Source: Bathynomus jamesi (taxonomy: Eukaryota > Arthropoda > Malacostraca > Isopoda > Cirolanidae). From it: 64,000 nt of DNA. The notes under the pieces are model-generated. The model saw only the letters and a program-made list of their open reading frames with translations. It did not search any database and was not told the DNA's origin. The position numbers were made by a program, and so were the translations under genes. This document shows, piece after piece, positions 44,154-54,879 of this stretch; position 1 is the stretch's first letter, and every line of letters begins with the position of its first letter. The stretch covers positions 1,258,001 to 1,322,000 of the forward strand of contig JAJOZX010000195.1 in NCBI GenBank assembly GCA_023014485.1. Reading direction: 5' to 3'.

Positions 44154-47100
44154 TAGAGTTAGGATTGATAGGCACTAAAAAATCAATAATAGGTAGGCAA
44201 AAAGGCACTAAAGAAGCCCTAAAAAAGTCGCTTAAATAGGCACTAAAAGCTGAAAAAGGCACTTAATAGGCATTTCTCTTTTCCCACTTTTCTCTTATTA
44301 TTGTTGACTTACAGTAAACCCATTTGCAGTTCTGATGAATATCAGGATTTTTATTGTAAAAAATAAACTAAACATCTCAAAACCGATCAAACATTTTATT
44401 TGCATCAAAGTAAAATCCAAACATTTAAACTATCTTCTTACAAAAACTCGACTAAACTATAAATTGAAATGGCAATTGATGATTAAAAATTTTTCAAGGT
44501 TCTGTGGCGTAAATTGACATCGCCTGTCACTCAATACATTTTTATATCGAGAAAACGAACTTTCGACATCGCAAGACGTAATTGGTGCGAACTTCAAAGA
44601 TGCTAATTCGCTTGACTCAAAGTCCAGAACCTCCTGACATTCTCTTTTGAACACTGTTGAAACGTTCACTATGGTTTGCCAACCAGGATTACGTCTGAGA
44701 ACATTTTCAAATTTTGCTACCACTTCTTTCCCTACGTTACCAGGAACCTGGCTCAGCTCCTTCCTTAAATTTTGAACTATTTCCACTGCTTCAACAAACG
44801 GTAGGCCTCTCTCCTCCAGCTTGGTTATGGTCCCTGGCACCCGTCCGAAATTGGCCATGATGTAGGCCAGGTCTCCTCGAAGGGTTAGACACGATAAGGC
44901 CTCCTTCGCTTCTCCTATCACGACTGCCTCATGCTCGTCTAAGTTTTCAACGACCTGCAACAAAAAACAGAATTAAGATGAAATTTGCTTTGCTGCTTTT
45001 GAAATGGCTGTAGAAGAATGTACTAATTAAACTGAATATGTTTCGTACCATGGCAATTTCGCTGATATTTTCAGCATAATACATGGCCGCTTGAAGCCAG
45101 GAACCCCATCGAGTCAAAACTGGCTGAGGTGGCAAGGGTGTTTCTGGAAGAGCTGCCTTGAAAGCAGCAATTCGTGAAGGTACCTTAAGAAAGACCTTCA
45201 CCGACGATACAAGTGCATTTACGTTCCGAAAATGTCCCCGGATGTTTTCTGCCACCCGATGGAGAGCATGAGCCAGGCAAGTCACATGCACCATTTTCGG
45301 ATAGAAAACCTTCAGATTTTGCGCTGCTTTCAACATAACTTATATGCTGCTGCATCCGTGACAAGAAGTAAAAACTTATCATTGTTCTCACTTGGCCACA
45401 GAACTCCTGCAATTAAAAAAATGAATAAATAAGTTTATATGCGCACAAAATTAACAACTTCAAATGTAATTGTCTCTCATTTTAAATGCATATGAATAAC
45501 ATTCATCGACACTTACGGAGAGCATCCCGCACAACTCGAGCTACTGTGGCATTATTAGTTGCCTCGAGTGATCTCGAGAGGATCAGGTGTGGTTTTCCTG
45601 GGCCAGAGCAGTCGAGCTTACCCACCTCCACATTGGCAACTTGACGTCCACAGGTGTCTGTCGTCTCGTCAACTGACACCCAGAAGTTGGCATAATTGAC
45701 GTCTTGTCTGATCTCTTCAATAACCAGAAATTTCATGTAGTATTTAAGTTAATAAATACACACAATGTGCATAACTTGATAAAGAGTGATATGAACAGAA
45801 CGCTCGTTTAGCCATTCTTTTACATTTGACATAATCAAAATTTAATACAGTAAAATGACAAAAATTAAAGAAATGAAGTGAACTAAAACTCAAAATTTAA
45901 GCAAAATAAATTAAAATATTAAATTATTTTAAATCAATGTGAAATGAATTTAAACCTGTAAAATGAAAATTAAAATTAAGTAAATTAAATCAACACATTT
46001 AAACTTACAGATTCATATTTTGGATGGAGGTAGTTTCTCCTCAAAGTAGATTCATCGGGAATTTTCATTTTCGTGTACTTTGCTAAAAATTCTTTGTATG
46101 CCGCATTTTGCAGCTTGTTAAAAGGTATGTTTGCCGCCACCATTGAAGCACACAAATCAGCATGGAACTGCTGCTGCAACTTATCCGACTCTGTGGGACT
46201 TGGAAAGAAGGGCTGGCATGTTGCAGTTTTCTTCTTAGAGTTCATCAAATGCATAGCAGTATTTTTGTATTGGTCCAAATGGCATTTTTTCTCGCATTTT
46301 ACCTGCAAAGATGACGAGTATTACTGAAAAACAAACTTAATTACTGCGCCATGCATTAAAATAAATCAAATTAACAACAAACAAAAAGCTATTATTCTCT
46401 ATTCATTATAAGAACCCAACTTAACTTAATAATTTCTTTAGATACCAATTTTTTTTTTTTAGAAACTACAGAAAACGACAATTTTTAGGGTAACTAAATT
46501 ATAAAACGCATTAGTCGAACGTCGAAGTTCGTTGTTCGGTTAATTAAATTAATATTAAAATAATTTAAAACAATTTGTTTTTCACCACTCTTTACCAATT
46601 TATCTTTAGGATGCTATTAAATTCGGAAAAACTCACATTATCACTCATTGTTGGAGCGTCAAATTCCCTCGCATGCATATGTTTACATCGCGTGGGTTTG
46701 TTATTTTGGATAGAGAATAAAAAATGTTGCAACGTACCTCTTTGGAACAAGGTTGGCAGAAAATAACTACCATCCGTAGTGAAGTTTGAGTCCTTCTTGA
46801 TCCACTGCCTGAACAGAACACTTTTGGCTGTCTTGTCCTTAGGCATTTTTTCTCACTTATAAAAAAAGCCATAAGCACAAACGTGAGATTTTATTTAGCA
46901 AAAGCACTTGAACAAAGACACCACGTTGCACGCACCAAACAAAATGATCGAGGCCGAACGCGTCACAATGACGTACTGTGATCTGATTGGCTGTATTTGG
47001 CTGACGTATTGCGATCTGATTGGTTGTGCTGGTTGCCTCAGGACTAGCCTCAGTTTTTCCATCCCCTGCCCTATTTAGGCCTACAAGTTTCAAAAAAATG

Positions 47101-47315
47101 TGAGTTATTTTGCTTTACTTAGTACAATAAAATTAAAAAAGGCATATATAGGCACGTATTTTAAAATTAGGCACTAACCATCAAAATAGGCGTTTATAGG
47201 CACTATAACATTTAATTATATACATCTCACAGTCCCGAAATGGATTTCTCTAAAAGAAGCCTATGAATCTATAAACGGGAATAAAAAAGGCAAAAAGGGC
47301 AAAATCCGGTCTCTA
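44154..47315 (-). mobile_element. hAT transposon, 3.16 kb, perfect 8-bp TSD
   Basis: Ends TAGAGTTAGGATTGATAGGC and, inverted, TAGAGACCGGATTTTGCC. Flanks GTGATGAC at 44146-44153 and 47316-47323, an exact 8-bp duplication of capsid coding sequence. Copy A has the uninterrupted site. It carries a spliced transposase on the minus strand. Confidence 0.95.
44457..46846 (-). pseudogene. hAT transposase, several exons, frameshifted
   Basis: Start near 46846 (MPKDKTAKSVLFRQWIKKDS) with a zinc-finger-like FCQPCSKEVRC in a shifted frame. Exon around 46308-46010 has KCEKKCHLDQYKNTAMH and IPDESTLRRNYLHPKYES before GTAAGT. Exon 45736-45516 has FWVSVDETTD (first Asp) before a GTAAGT donor. An acceptor TTTTTTAATTGCAG near 45411 leads to KFLLLVTDAAAY (second Asp), then [15 protein letters not shown] and [11 protein letters not shown]. 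The last exon, 44957-44457, has the hAT C-terminal block APITSCDVESSFSRYKN (final Glu). Frame loss occurs near 46740 and 45345. Not active as it stands. Confidence 0.82.
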
Positions 47316-48341
47316 GTGATGACAAATATGCTGTATACCCTGAAACAAACTTTCTGCACTCCTTATTCAACCAGTGTGACGTATATTTAAATCAGGTCAA
47401 CATATCGGCAGGAACGGGGTACTACTACCAACGAGCCTATCTGGAAAATGTGCTGAACTTTTCCAAAGAAGCGAAGAATACCTTAAAGACGAAAGTAGTA
47501 TAAAGGACAAATTTAAAAATTCTAAAAAGAAGATATACGAGTGTTTTGGACGCCTGCATACAGACTTTACACTCCAGGTGAAGTTGCTTGTGAATGGGGT
47601 GGATATGAAAATAAAGCTAACCCGCACGAATCCTGAGAGCTGTTTAAATCTGGGAACTAATCAAGAAGAGGGAGCAAAACCCGTTGTGATTCACATTATG
47701 GAGACATACCTCCGCCTACGGCGAGTGAAATTAAGTTCACCAAAACAAATAGAAATTGAGAAAATTACTACACGCCACAGTAAAATACCCTATTAACAGA
47801 GCACAGATCAAACTATACACGGTGACAGCAGGGTTGGCATCGAAACAGATAGAAAACATCGCCCTGGGAAATCTACCTAAAAGGGTATTAATTGGAATGC
47901 AGGACCATGCTTCGGTGAATGGAAAATATAAAAAGAGTGCCTTTAAATTCGAGAATTTCGGCCTTAAAAATATGACTCTATACGTTAATGGCGTTGCGTT
48001 GGGTGGGGCTATGGATATGGATTATTCATCAGACGCTGTGTTCCCGCTTTGCGCGAGAGCATGTAGTAATCTGGCCTATATTGCAGGTGATTGTGACGAG
48101 CTCGGAATTGGGGTAACGCAGAAAGAATTCATCGATCAATTTAACCTTTATCCGTTCGACATCACACCTGACTTATCTGCTAGTGTAAATACACACTTAA
48201 GTCCAAAACAGAGTGGAAACATCTCAGTCAGATTGGAATTCGCCAAGACTATAGACGCGCCTATAAGTGTACTAGTATACCTCGAGTCACAAACCCTAAT
48301 AGAAGTAGACAGATTTAGGATCGTTGTCACTGACTTTTAAA

Positions 48342-48826
48342 ATGGATACGAATACATTTCAGAGAGTAATGAATAGTGAACGATTCACACGTTCCAAATT
48401 TATCGGTGTTTGCAAAGAATGAAACATTGAAATTGCCAACTACGAGAGATTGCGGTAGCCTTATTATGAACACAGATATTATTGGTACTGAAGGGATTCA
48501 TTGGTTTGCACTCTATTTTAAAAATAGGGACCGCATGTATTATTTTGATTCACTCAGCACTCAACCCTGGAGTGACCCTGTTATTGTAAAATTTCTCGAT
48601 CAGATGCATATCCCCGAAGTTATATGGAATCCCTTCCGGCTACAAGGATACTTTAGTAATACTTGTGGGATGTACTGCCTTTCATTTCTCATGCATGTCA
48701 CGTGGTAAGAAATTTATAATTTTTTAAAAATTATTCGACCCGTGTCACACTCAACGAAACGACGCAATGGTATGCAGACAGATAAAAAGCCGTTTTCCGA
48801 TTGTGCGCACTCGTTGTATAGTATGA
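48342..48826 (+). pseudogene. Adenain-like cysteine protease, copy B
   Basis: MDTNTFQRVMNSERFTRSKF starts it, one base after the capsid stop; the frame then shifts near 48410. The central frame (48376-48708) carries IHWFALYF (His), RMYYFDSLSTQPW (Asp) and NTCGMYCLSFLMHV (Cys). It shifts again near 48705, with the tail SRFPIV-like motif visible near 48795. All three catalytic residues survive, but two breaks inactivate the gene. Confidence 0.83.
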
Positions 48827-48836
48827 TATTTTGTTC

Positions 48837-48838
<2 letters not shown>

Positions 48839-48904
<66 letters not shown>
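48839..48904. repeat. (TA)n microsatellite
   Basis: About 66 bp of TA between the convergent protease and spliced gene; a shorter run occupies the same place in copy A. Confidence 0.97.
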
Positions 48905-48907
<3 letters not shown>

Positions 48908-49059
48908 TGTATATATTTTTGTAACGAATAATGTTACTTTGCATATTCTGTAGCTTAAGATGGTTATTATACTAAAAACATGATTTCTTTCATTTAATAA
49001 ATTGATGAAAATACATTGTCTTCTTCCCCCCCCCCCAAAAGAAAGATCAAAACAAAAAA

Positions 49060-49735
49060 AAACATTATTTCGTTAATGATGTGACAATCGCTGGGTTGAC
49101 TGCTCGGTAAATCTTCTACTTCCGTATTCAGGTCCACGAAATGCGTTTCTTCAAAACGAAAAGATTGTATAACACGTGTCAAATCCTCATCGGACCATAA
49201 AGGAGAAAGAATAATTAAATAGTTCATACTGAATCTTTTTAATAAAAATCCAATTGCTTAAAACATATGCAGAGTATACATATAGTAAGAGTATTACAAT
49301 GTGAAGATATCTTCGAACCGCTCAGAGAAATTCCTTTAAGAGAAAATGCCGAATAACATTTATTATGGAAATTATATAATTATTTAAAACTTGGAAAGGA
49401 TTGCTATAAAAAATTCAACGAATCAAAACAGGACTTTAGCATAATATTAATTGCAAACCAATCCCTCCATATATATGATAAATAATCCAGAACAGTGTTC
49501 TTCCTCCTAATGACAGGCACACTAAATAAATAACAAGTTCGACAATAATTGACTACAAAAAATAAAATTACAGGCACATAATTACTCACATTTCTACGGC
49601 AGTCCCTTGCGTTGGATCGTAAGGGGCGTCATTGCCAATATCATCAACGGTTTGCGTTGGAAATAATCCATCCCGGTCGGCTACAATGTATCCATCTTGA
49701 TATAAATCTGGTAAACTGTAAAGTTCTTGAGTCAT
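49060..49735 (-). pseudogene. Small spliced Polinton gene, copy B, splice acceptor lost
   Basis: Exon 1 49735-49590 (MTQELYSLPDLYQDGYIVAD) ends at donor GTGAGT. Exon 2 from about 49196 (SDEDLTRVIQSFRFEETHFV) matches copy A. The acceptor reads TTTATGG where copy A has TTTAAGG, so AG is lost. Exon 1 also lacks about 10 residues relative to copy A, in frame. The upstream TATA box is damaged. Confidence 0.65.
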
Positions 49736-50332
49736 GACGGAGGGAATGTTTATTCACTGGTGAAAATAACTTCTGTGACTCCTAGCTGAAAATATTTCCT
49801 TTTAATGCATGATCCCCAAGCACCACCCCAAAAGACTAATAGGCGGTTCGTAAGTTTGATGATTGGTTGCCAATGTAACTGGGCGGGGCTATGTTAAATT
49901 TTGTGTACCAATCGTAACACCGATATAACGGGTCCACGCTTTGGACGTCCTGATTGGTTGATTAATGGTGTCTTTATCTTCTCTCCGTAGATTTAATGCT
50001 CATCACTCAAGGTGTATTGCCACTTGCAATCTCTACCACGATGGTTTCAAATATTTGCATTAATATTTGCGCCCATATTATTCTCGGTTTTCTTACTTTA
50101 GAACCAACCCCTTTATGCAATATCCCTCACCCCTTTGCAATATTGATAAATATTTGCCATTTGCAATCTCTACCACAATATTTTGCACTATTATTATTTG
50201 CGGTCATACTATTCAATCCTCAACTTTCTCATTTTGGTTACAACTATTCGACTTGACTTTCTACTTGTCAATTCTCGCGTAGAAGTGTGATTAAATTGTG
50301 TTTAGTTCGGAAAAATGAATGTCTGGTTGGGC

Positions 50333-50495
50333 TGGTAGATAAAGGGGCACCCTAGGTATCCTAGTGGTTAAGACGCTGGGGTGTTGATCGGAGGTTCAGA
50401 GATCGAGTCCGGGCGATGACATTGTAATTTCAGCCGCCCGTGCTGGAGCGTAGTTCGGATTCAACGTTAAACTGTAGGTCTAAGGCGGGTGACAT
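50333..50495 (+). repeat. tRNA-derived SINE, copy 3, truncated
   Basis: Head GTATCCTAGTGGTTAAGACG and body to GGTCTAAGGCGGGTGAC, after which it departs from the other copies. Sequence on its outer-gene side (50271-50332) still aligns with 16521-16590, so it shares its insertion site with copy 1 in Polinton A. Confidence 0.78.
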
Positions 50496-50917
50496 ATGAA
50501 AATATGATAAGGAAATTCATTACTTAATCAATCATGTGATGCTTATGTGTATATATAAAGCAATTTAAGATCATTAGTATTTACAATATTGAAAACAATA
50601 AATAGGAGTCGAGAGAGGTTCTCTCTGTGTGGTCTTGGACAGATTTAGGTCAAATGGACCTTTGCAGTCATCTTTTTTTGTCGGCTCGGCGATTCACCTG
50701 TTTCGAGTTTATACCGTTAGATCTTTCTTGGAATAAAAAGAAAAAGTTGTTTTCAAAGAAAGGATCGAGGACAAGTTTAGAGATTTAAAATGTTGTATGA
50801 ATTAAAATTTTTAGTTTTTAAATAATTATTCAGTATGTTTGTAAGATTTTTTATTTTAAATGTACAAGTTCATTACATCATGAATAAGATGACATATATA
50901 TGTGTATATATATATAT
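50496..50917. other. Polinton B right part, no gene
   Basis: AT-rich sequence with a short (TA)n at 50906-50917 into which the next element inserted. Nothing coding is seen. Confidence 0.5.
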
Positions 50918-53369
50918 TAGACCGGCCCAGGCTCATCGGGGTGAAAAATAATTTTTTTCTTTTCTTAAGTTTCACCCCTGGAATTTGTTATGCGTGTCGA
51001 TAGGAAGTTTTGAGTGAAGTTTCAGCCGGATTCCCTAATATTCAGTAGAGCCGACAGACTCCGAAATGTGTAGTTTTTCCGCACTACCCAGGAGGTAACT
51101 ACAACAGGCGCGTTTTTTTTAAGTGGTATCCCCAATAGGCCTAATCCACTTTTTTAATGTTAACTCATGAGGTTGTTGTGCTTCCTGTCTTTATTATTGA
51201 TTTCTTTGCCTCTGGAAACTGCTCTCGGTGTTTTTCCACGACTTGAAGAAGGTACTGCAGAAACTCTGAATTATTGAGACCGCTCTCTCTGCATTATCGT
51301 TTACAACATTCATTGTTTTAACATATTCCTTAGCTAATTTATAGTCGTCCCTGTTATCCCATTCTGCAGGATCTACTTCGAGAAACGTCGATTGAAGGGA
51401 CAATTTCTAGTGGGTCATCATGAGTGTGGTCAAGAGCAATTCGTTTTTCTGGTATTTCTGAACCAGGTGTTTCCAATGCCTTAACCATCTGCCATTTCAC
51501 TTGCAAAGTTATGCCATCATCAAAAAAGGCAAGCGACACAAGTTCTTCATTTAGATACCAGAGGTGACGGCATAGTGCTTTGCTAGCTATTGCTGAAAGG
51601 TCCTTATCATCATATTGCTGAAGCTCTTTTAGATACTCCAAATCGGTTTTTGGTGCAAAAGATGCGATAGGAGCCGCAAACCATAAAAGCGGACAGCATA
51701 GCGAGAGAAGCGTTCCATTGCACTCAGTTCCTGTTCCTGTTTTGTCAGGTTGAACTGCGAGCGAAACAATACAATTTTGATGGCATAAATCACTCGCGAC
51801 ATCCACCTAGCGCGATGTAAAGCCCCAGGTTGACGAAAATGTACTCCTCCTGATAGAACACCACCTTTTTTTTTGCCAGTATTGCTGGCGGTAGTATCAA
51901 AACACATTGCTTGAATACATTCTCGGCAATTCCAATCGTCTAAGCATTCTAGAACTGTTTCTGCAATTTTTCCGCCTTCTCCAGAAACAAGTTTGGGTAC
52001 TGCTAGAAGCTTAGACTTTTCTCCACCAGATACAAGAATAGCTAGCCTATCTATTTTTTCATCACCTGTTATATCTTGCATTACTTTACCATCCCACTGA
52101 ATGGTAAGCGGAACGTCAGAGGTAAAAGTTTGCTTAATGTCATCTGCAACTTTTTGGCGTACGGCACTCTTCGCCCTCTGTAGAGTACTTCTGCTCAAAA
52201 CAACACTGTCAATGTCATGTCCAAGAGAAGTTGCAGCAGCTGAAAGCACCATAACAGCACCACGATCACTTGTTTTTGTTCGATCTAATGCCATTGCCAG
52301 ATCAGGTGTTACGATGCGCTTACACTTATTTGATATTGTGCTGCTTGAAGGTTTGGCTGTCATTTCAGGAGTGTACGATGTGCCTGGCTCTACTACTGCT
52401 TGAACTGCTATTGCTGAACTGAACTGCAGCCGAAGACAGTTTCTTTCGCAATGCCTCGGCTTCTTTTAGTGCAGCATTTCTTTCATCTCTTTTCCGTTTT
52501 CGCATTTGCTTAGCGACCAGTTTGTTATCAATATCAGTCATGTAACCTCGCCTCCCTTTTTCTCTTTGAGCATGTAGGAATGATTTAGTTTCCTCATTTG
52601 ACATCATTTGTAAAGCATTTGCGTGAGCTATATCAAAAAGGTTATCTAAACTATCTTGGAATTCAGTTTCTTTTTTAATTTGATTTTGATTACGGTTTGA
52701 TTTTGATTTTTGAAGTGGTCTGAAGTTCTCATACATTTTCTGAATTTTCGTTAGTACATGCTGTTTGGCTCAGGTGGGTATTTTCGCCTTGTCCTAAATC
52801 TCAAAAATTTCAGCACAAACTATGTTGGATGCTTCTTTCAATGTTTTCTTACTGTTTGTGAGACAGAAAAGCCGACGTAGTACATCTCCATTGGATGGAA
52901 GCTTCTTACTGCCAATTGTGTCAATTGGCTGTCCAATCAGCCATATTTCAGTTTTTCTTCTTGTTACAATTGAATCGAACATGGTGAAGGATAAAATCTG
53001 CAAATATTAAGAGAAAACACTTGCACATCAATCTTTCACTGCGTCTTAAGCAATACTGACGTGAAGACGTGTTTCTACTCAACACTGTAGCATGTGTAAC
53101 AGTGTAACATGTGGAGCACAATCTACAAGATTGTGAATAGGCATGGTTTGCGCACAATATTTGTACTACGAATTACGGGATTTCTTAAAGTAATTTTACC
53201 AGTAATTGATATTTTCGCAATAAATGAAAAATACAAGAGGCTGTCGGCACCATCGAAACTGCATAGATATTGTTGAAATTTAGTGTGCAAGTATATTATG
53301 ATGGTGGTAACAATTTTAGGGGGTGAGACTTTCACTTTTCAAAAATGAGGTTTTTTTGGCCAGTCTAAA
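50918..53369 (-). mobile_element. DNA transposon with TTAGACYGGCC ends, unclassified
   Basis: Left end TTAGACCGGCCCAGG; right end, inverted, TTAGACTGGCC. It sits between TA microsatellite blocks, so the target duplication is not resolvable. It carries the multi-frame protein below. Its ends resemble those of the next element (TTAGGCCGGGTCG), suggesting one superfamily. Confidence 0.7.
51194..53000 (-). pseudogene. Transposase-like protein of an invertebrate multicopy family, broken
   Basis: Order on minus: MFDSIVTRRKTEIWLIGQPI (start near 52985), a charged segment with KQMRKRKRDERNAALKEAEA (coiled coil, nuclear-signal-like), then 52363-51629 with RIVTPDLAMALDRTKTSDRG, PLTIQWDGKVMQDITGDEK and CIQAMCFDTTASNTGKKKGG. 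Later frames give KALCRHLWYLNEELVSLAFF and DDYKLAKEYVKTMNVVNDNA. The IQWDGK and CFDTTASNTG Asp residues look like the first two of an RNase H-fold transposase; I cannot place the third acidic residue. I recall very similar unnamed proteins from hydra, aphids and crustaceans. Several frameshifts. Confidence 0.68.
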
Positions 53370-53370
53370 T

Positions 53371-53619
53371 ATATATATATATATATATACACAGCGTTTA
53401 AAGTGTGTAATTATTATTTTTTGTACATTTTTCTTTCTTTTATTGTTAATAAAATATACTAGCGTGAAGGTACAAAATAATTTTAATTGAAAAAATATTA
53501 ATAAAGGAATCCTCTTCTTGATTTCGCGGATTTTTGTTTATAAAAATATAGAAGATATAGAGAAAGGATTGTCAAAAGTAAATAGACACTTTCGGTTTGG
53601 CTTTAGAGTAATTTTTGTT

Positions 53620-53650
<31 letters not shown>

Positions 53651-53658
53651 TATATATA
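53371..53658. other. Segment between two inserted elements
   Basis: (TA)n at 53370-53389 and 53635-53658 bracket about 245 bp of AT-rich Polinton B terminal-region sequence. No gene. Confidence 0.55.
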
Positions 53659-53973
53659 TTAGGCCGGGTCGAAAAGGGGTCAAGGTCAAGATTTTGCTTA
53701 GGTACATATTGTGAGGTTGATCATTTCATTTTCTAATAGTAGTATCCACACCAAAAATCAAGGCTGTGGGACCTTCGCTACCTGCCCCCCCACCGATACT
53801 CACTTTTTTCCATATGAATTTGTATGGAAAATAGGCCAAAAATCGAAAATCGTAAAAATCGACCCTAAATATTATTTTTTTTGCTTTCGGATGGCGAAAA
53901 TCGGGTTCCCCGGCACGAATTACATCAGAATAGACCATTCACCAACTTTTTTTGAGATTGGGGGATAGGGGGT

Positions 53974-54018
53974 AGGTCTTAAATCCGGTGCTGACTCATA
54001 GCACCGGATATAAGACCT
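53974..54018. repeat. Hairpin upstream of the element's ORF
   Basis: Arms AGGTCTTAAATCCGGTGCT and AGCACCGGATATAAGACCT pair with a single mismatch around a 7-nt loop. It lies 140 bp before the ORF; possibly a transposase-binding or structural site. Confidence 0.75.
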
Positions 54019-54155
54019 AATATTACATTATTTTTTTTTTTTCCAGATTCCTATTTAGGTACCTAGAATGTTAAAAGTTTGTATTAAAATACGTTATTTA
54101 ATTTTAAAATATCAGTAATAAATAAAATATAGTTAAAATCTTATTAAATTAAATT

Positions 54156-54512
54156 ATGGCTACTAGAAAAAGAAGTCACAATGCAGCCTTTTGCAGCAGA
54201 AATTTTGAGCTACCAAGATCTATAAATTTTCTAGCAAATGATATTGATTTGATTAATTGGAATGAGCAGATAATCACTCCTCCACCTTTGCTAAGTAATT
54301 TTACCAATGAGCAATTGCTTCAGATTAGAACTAAACCTCTAGAAATACGAGATTTTCCATGTCCCAGCCAAAGTGTTGAACGGGGTGTGAACTTAACTAA
54401 ATCTAGCCAGGAAAGAATTGGTTATATTAATCGGCATAAATTTATTTTAAATACTTTAGAGTCTAGAAAAGAACTGCCTACTTTTGAGTGGAAAGGTCAA
54501 TGGAAGGAATAA
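54156..54512 (+). CDS. Short transposon ORF, C-terminal-like part of the same unnamed family
   Basis: 118 residues, MATRKRSHNAAFCSRNFELP to FEWKGQWKE. The segment FPCPSQSVERGVNLTKSSQE and RHKFILNTLESRKELP recalls the C-terminal block of the multicopy family represented at 51194-53000, from memory. It has an ATG, a clean stop and an AT-rich 3' region. It may be a domesticated or truncated accessory protein, or simply the remnant of an internally deleted transposase gene. Confidence 0.5.
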   Translation: MATRKRSHNAAFCSRNFELPRSINFLANDIDLINWNEQIITPPPLLSNFTNEQLLQIRTKPLEIRDFPCPSQSVERGVNLTKSSQERIGYINRHKFILNTLESRKELPTFEWKGQWKE

Positions 54513-54879
54513 AAAAAAAACCATTAGTTTTAGGTTAAAAATTTTATTGAATTTCTGTCTCTTAATTTCTAAATTTCTACCAATAATAACTAAAAAATTC
54601 TGTATTAAATTTTGTTCATGCATTTTTGTATTTTTTTTATTTTTTCATTAAAAAATAAATATAATAGTGTTTTATAAGCGAACTTTTGTAATAATACAAA
54701 AATTTCGAAGTAAATCGCAAATTATGTCGAATTTTACGAATTTTCTGAAAAAACTGGAACCGGTAGGGGGGGATAGGATCCTCAGAATTCAAAAATATTT
54801 TACCAGGGTGTTACTATGATTGATTGGACCACCTCACACTATGTACGTAAGAAAGCAAAAATTTCGACCCGGCCTAATA

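Larger units (their letters stand above)
43962..48340 (+). pseudogene. Major capsid protein (hexon-like), copy B, split by a hAT element
   Basis: First part 43962-44153 (MPPTQVSIEHSDFITINPLN; SAPIEFVVPSSGPYFFDPS). The second part resumes at 47316 and runs to 48340, in two main frames (LVNGVDMKIKLTRTNPE to about 47790; then YPINRAQIKLYTV, KRVLIGMQDHASVNGKY, FDITPDLSASVNTHL, ending VTDF). Besides the 3.2-kb insert there are frame changes near 47460-47580 and 47770. The end is intact and sits one base before the protease ATG. Confidence 0.87.
53659..54877 (+). mobile_element. Element with perfect 16-bp TTAGGCCGGGTCGAAA ends
   Basis: TTAGGCCGGGTCGAAA at 53659-53674 and its exact inverse at 54862-54877. 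Flanked by TA-rich sequence. It contains a strong hairpin (53974-54018) and a single plus-strand ORF (54156-54512). Length 1.22 kb; probably a shortened relative of the element at 50918. Confidence 0.82.

Noticed and set aside
48714..48944. Tyr-Ile repeat proteins in TA microsatellites (also near 18000, 29800, 59200)
   Set aside because: The peptides are translations of (TA)n runs with no support outside them.
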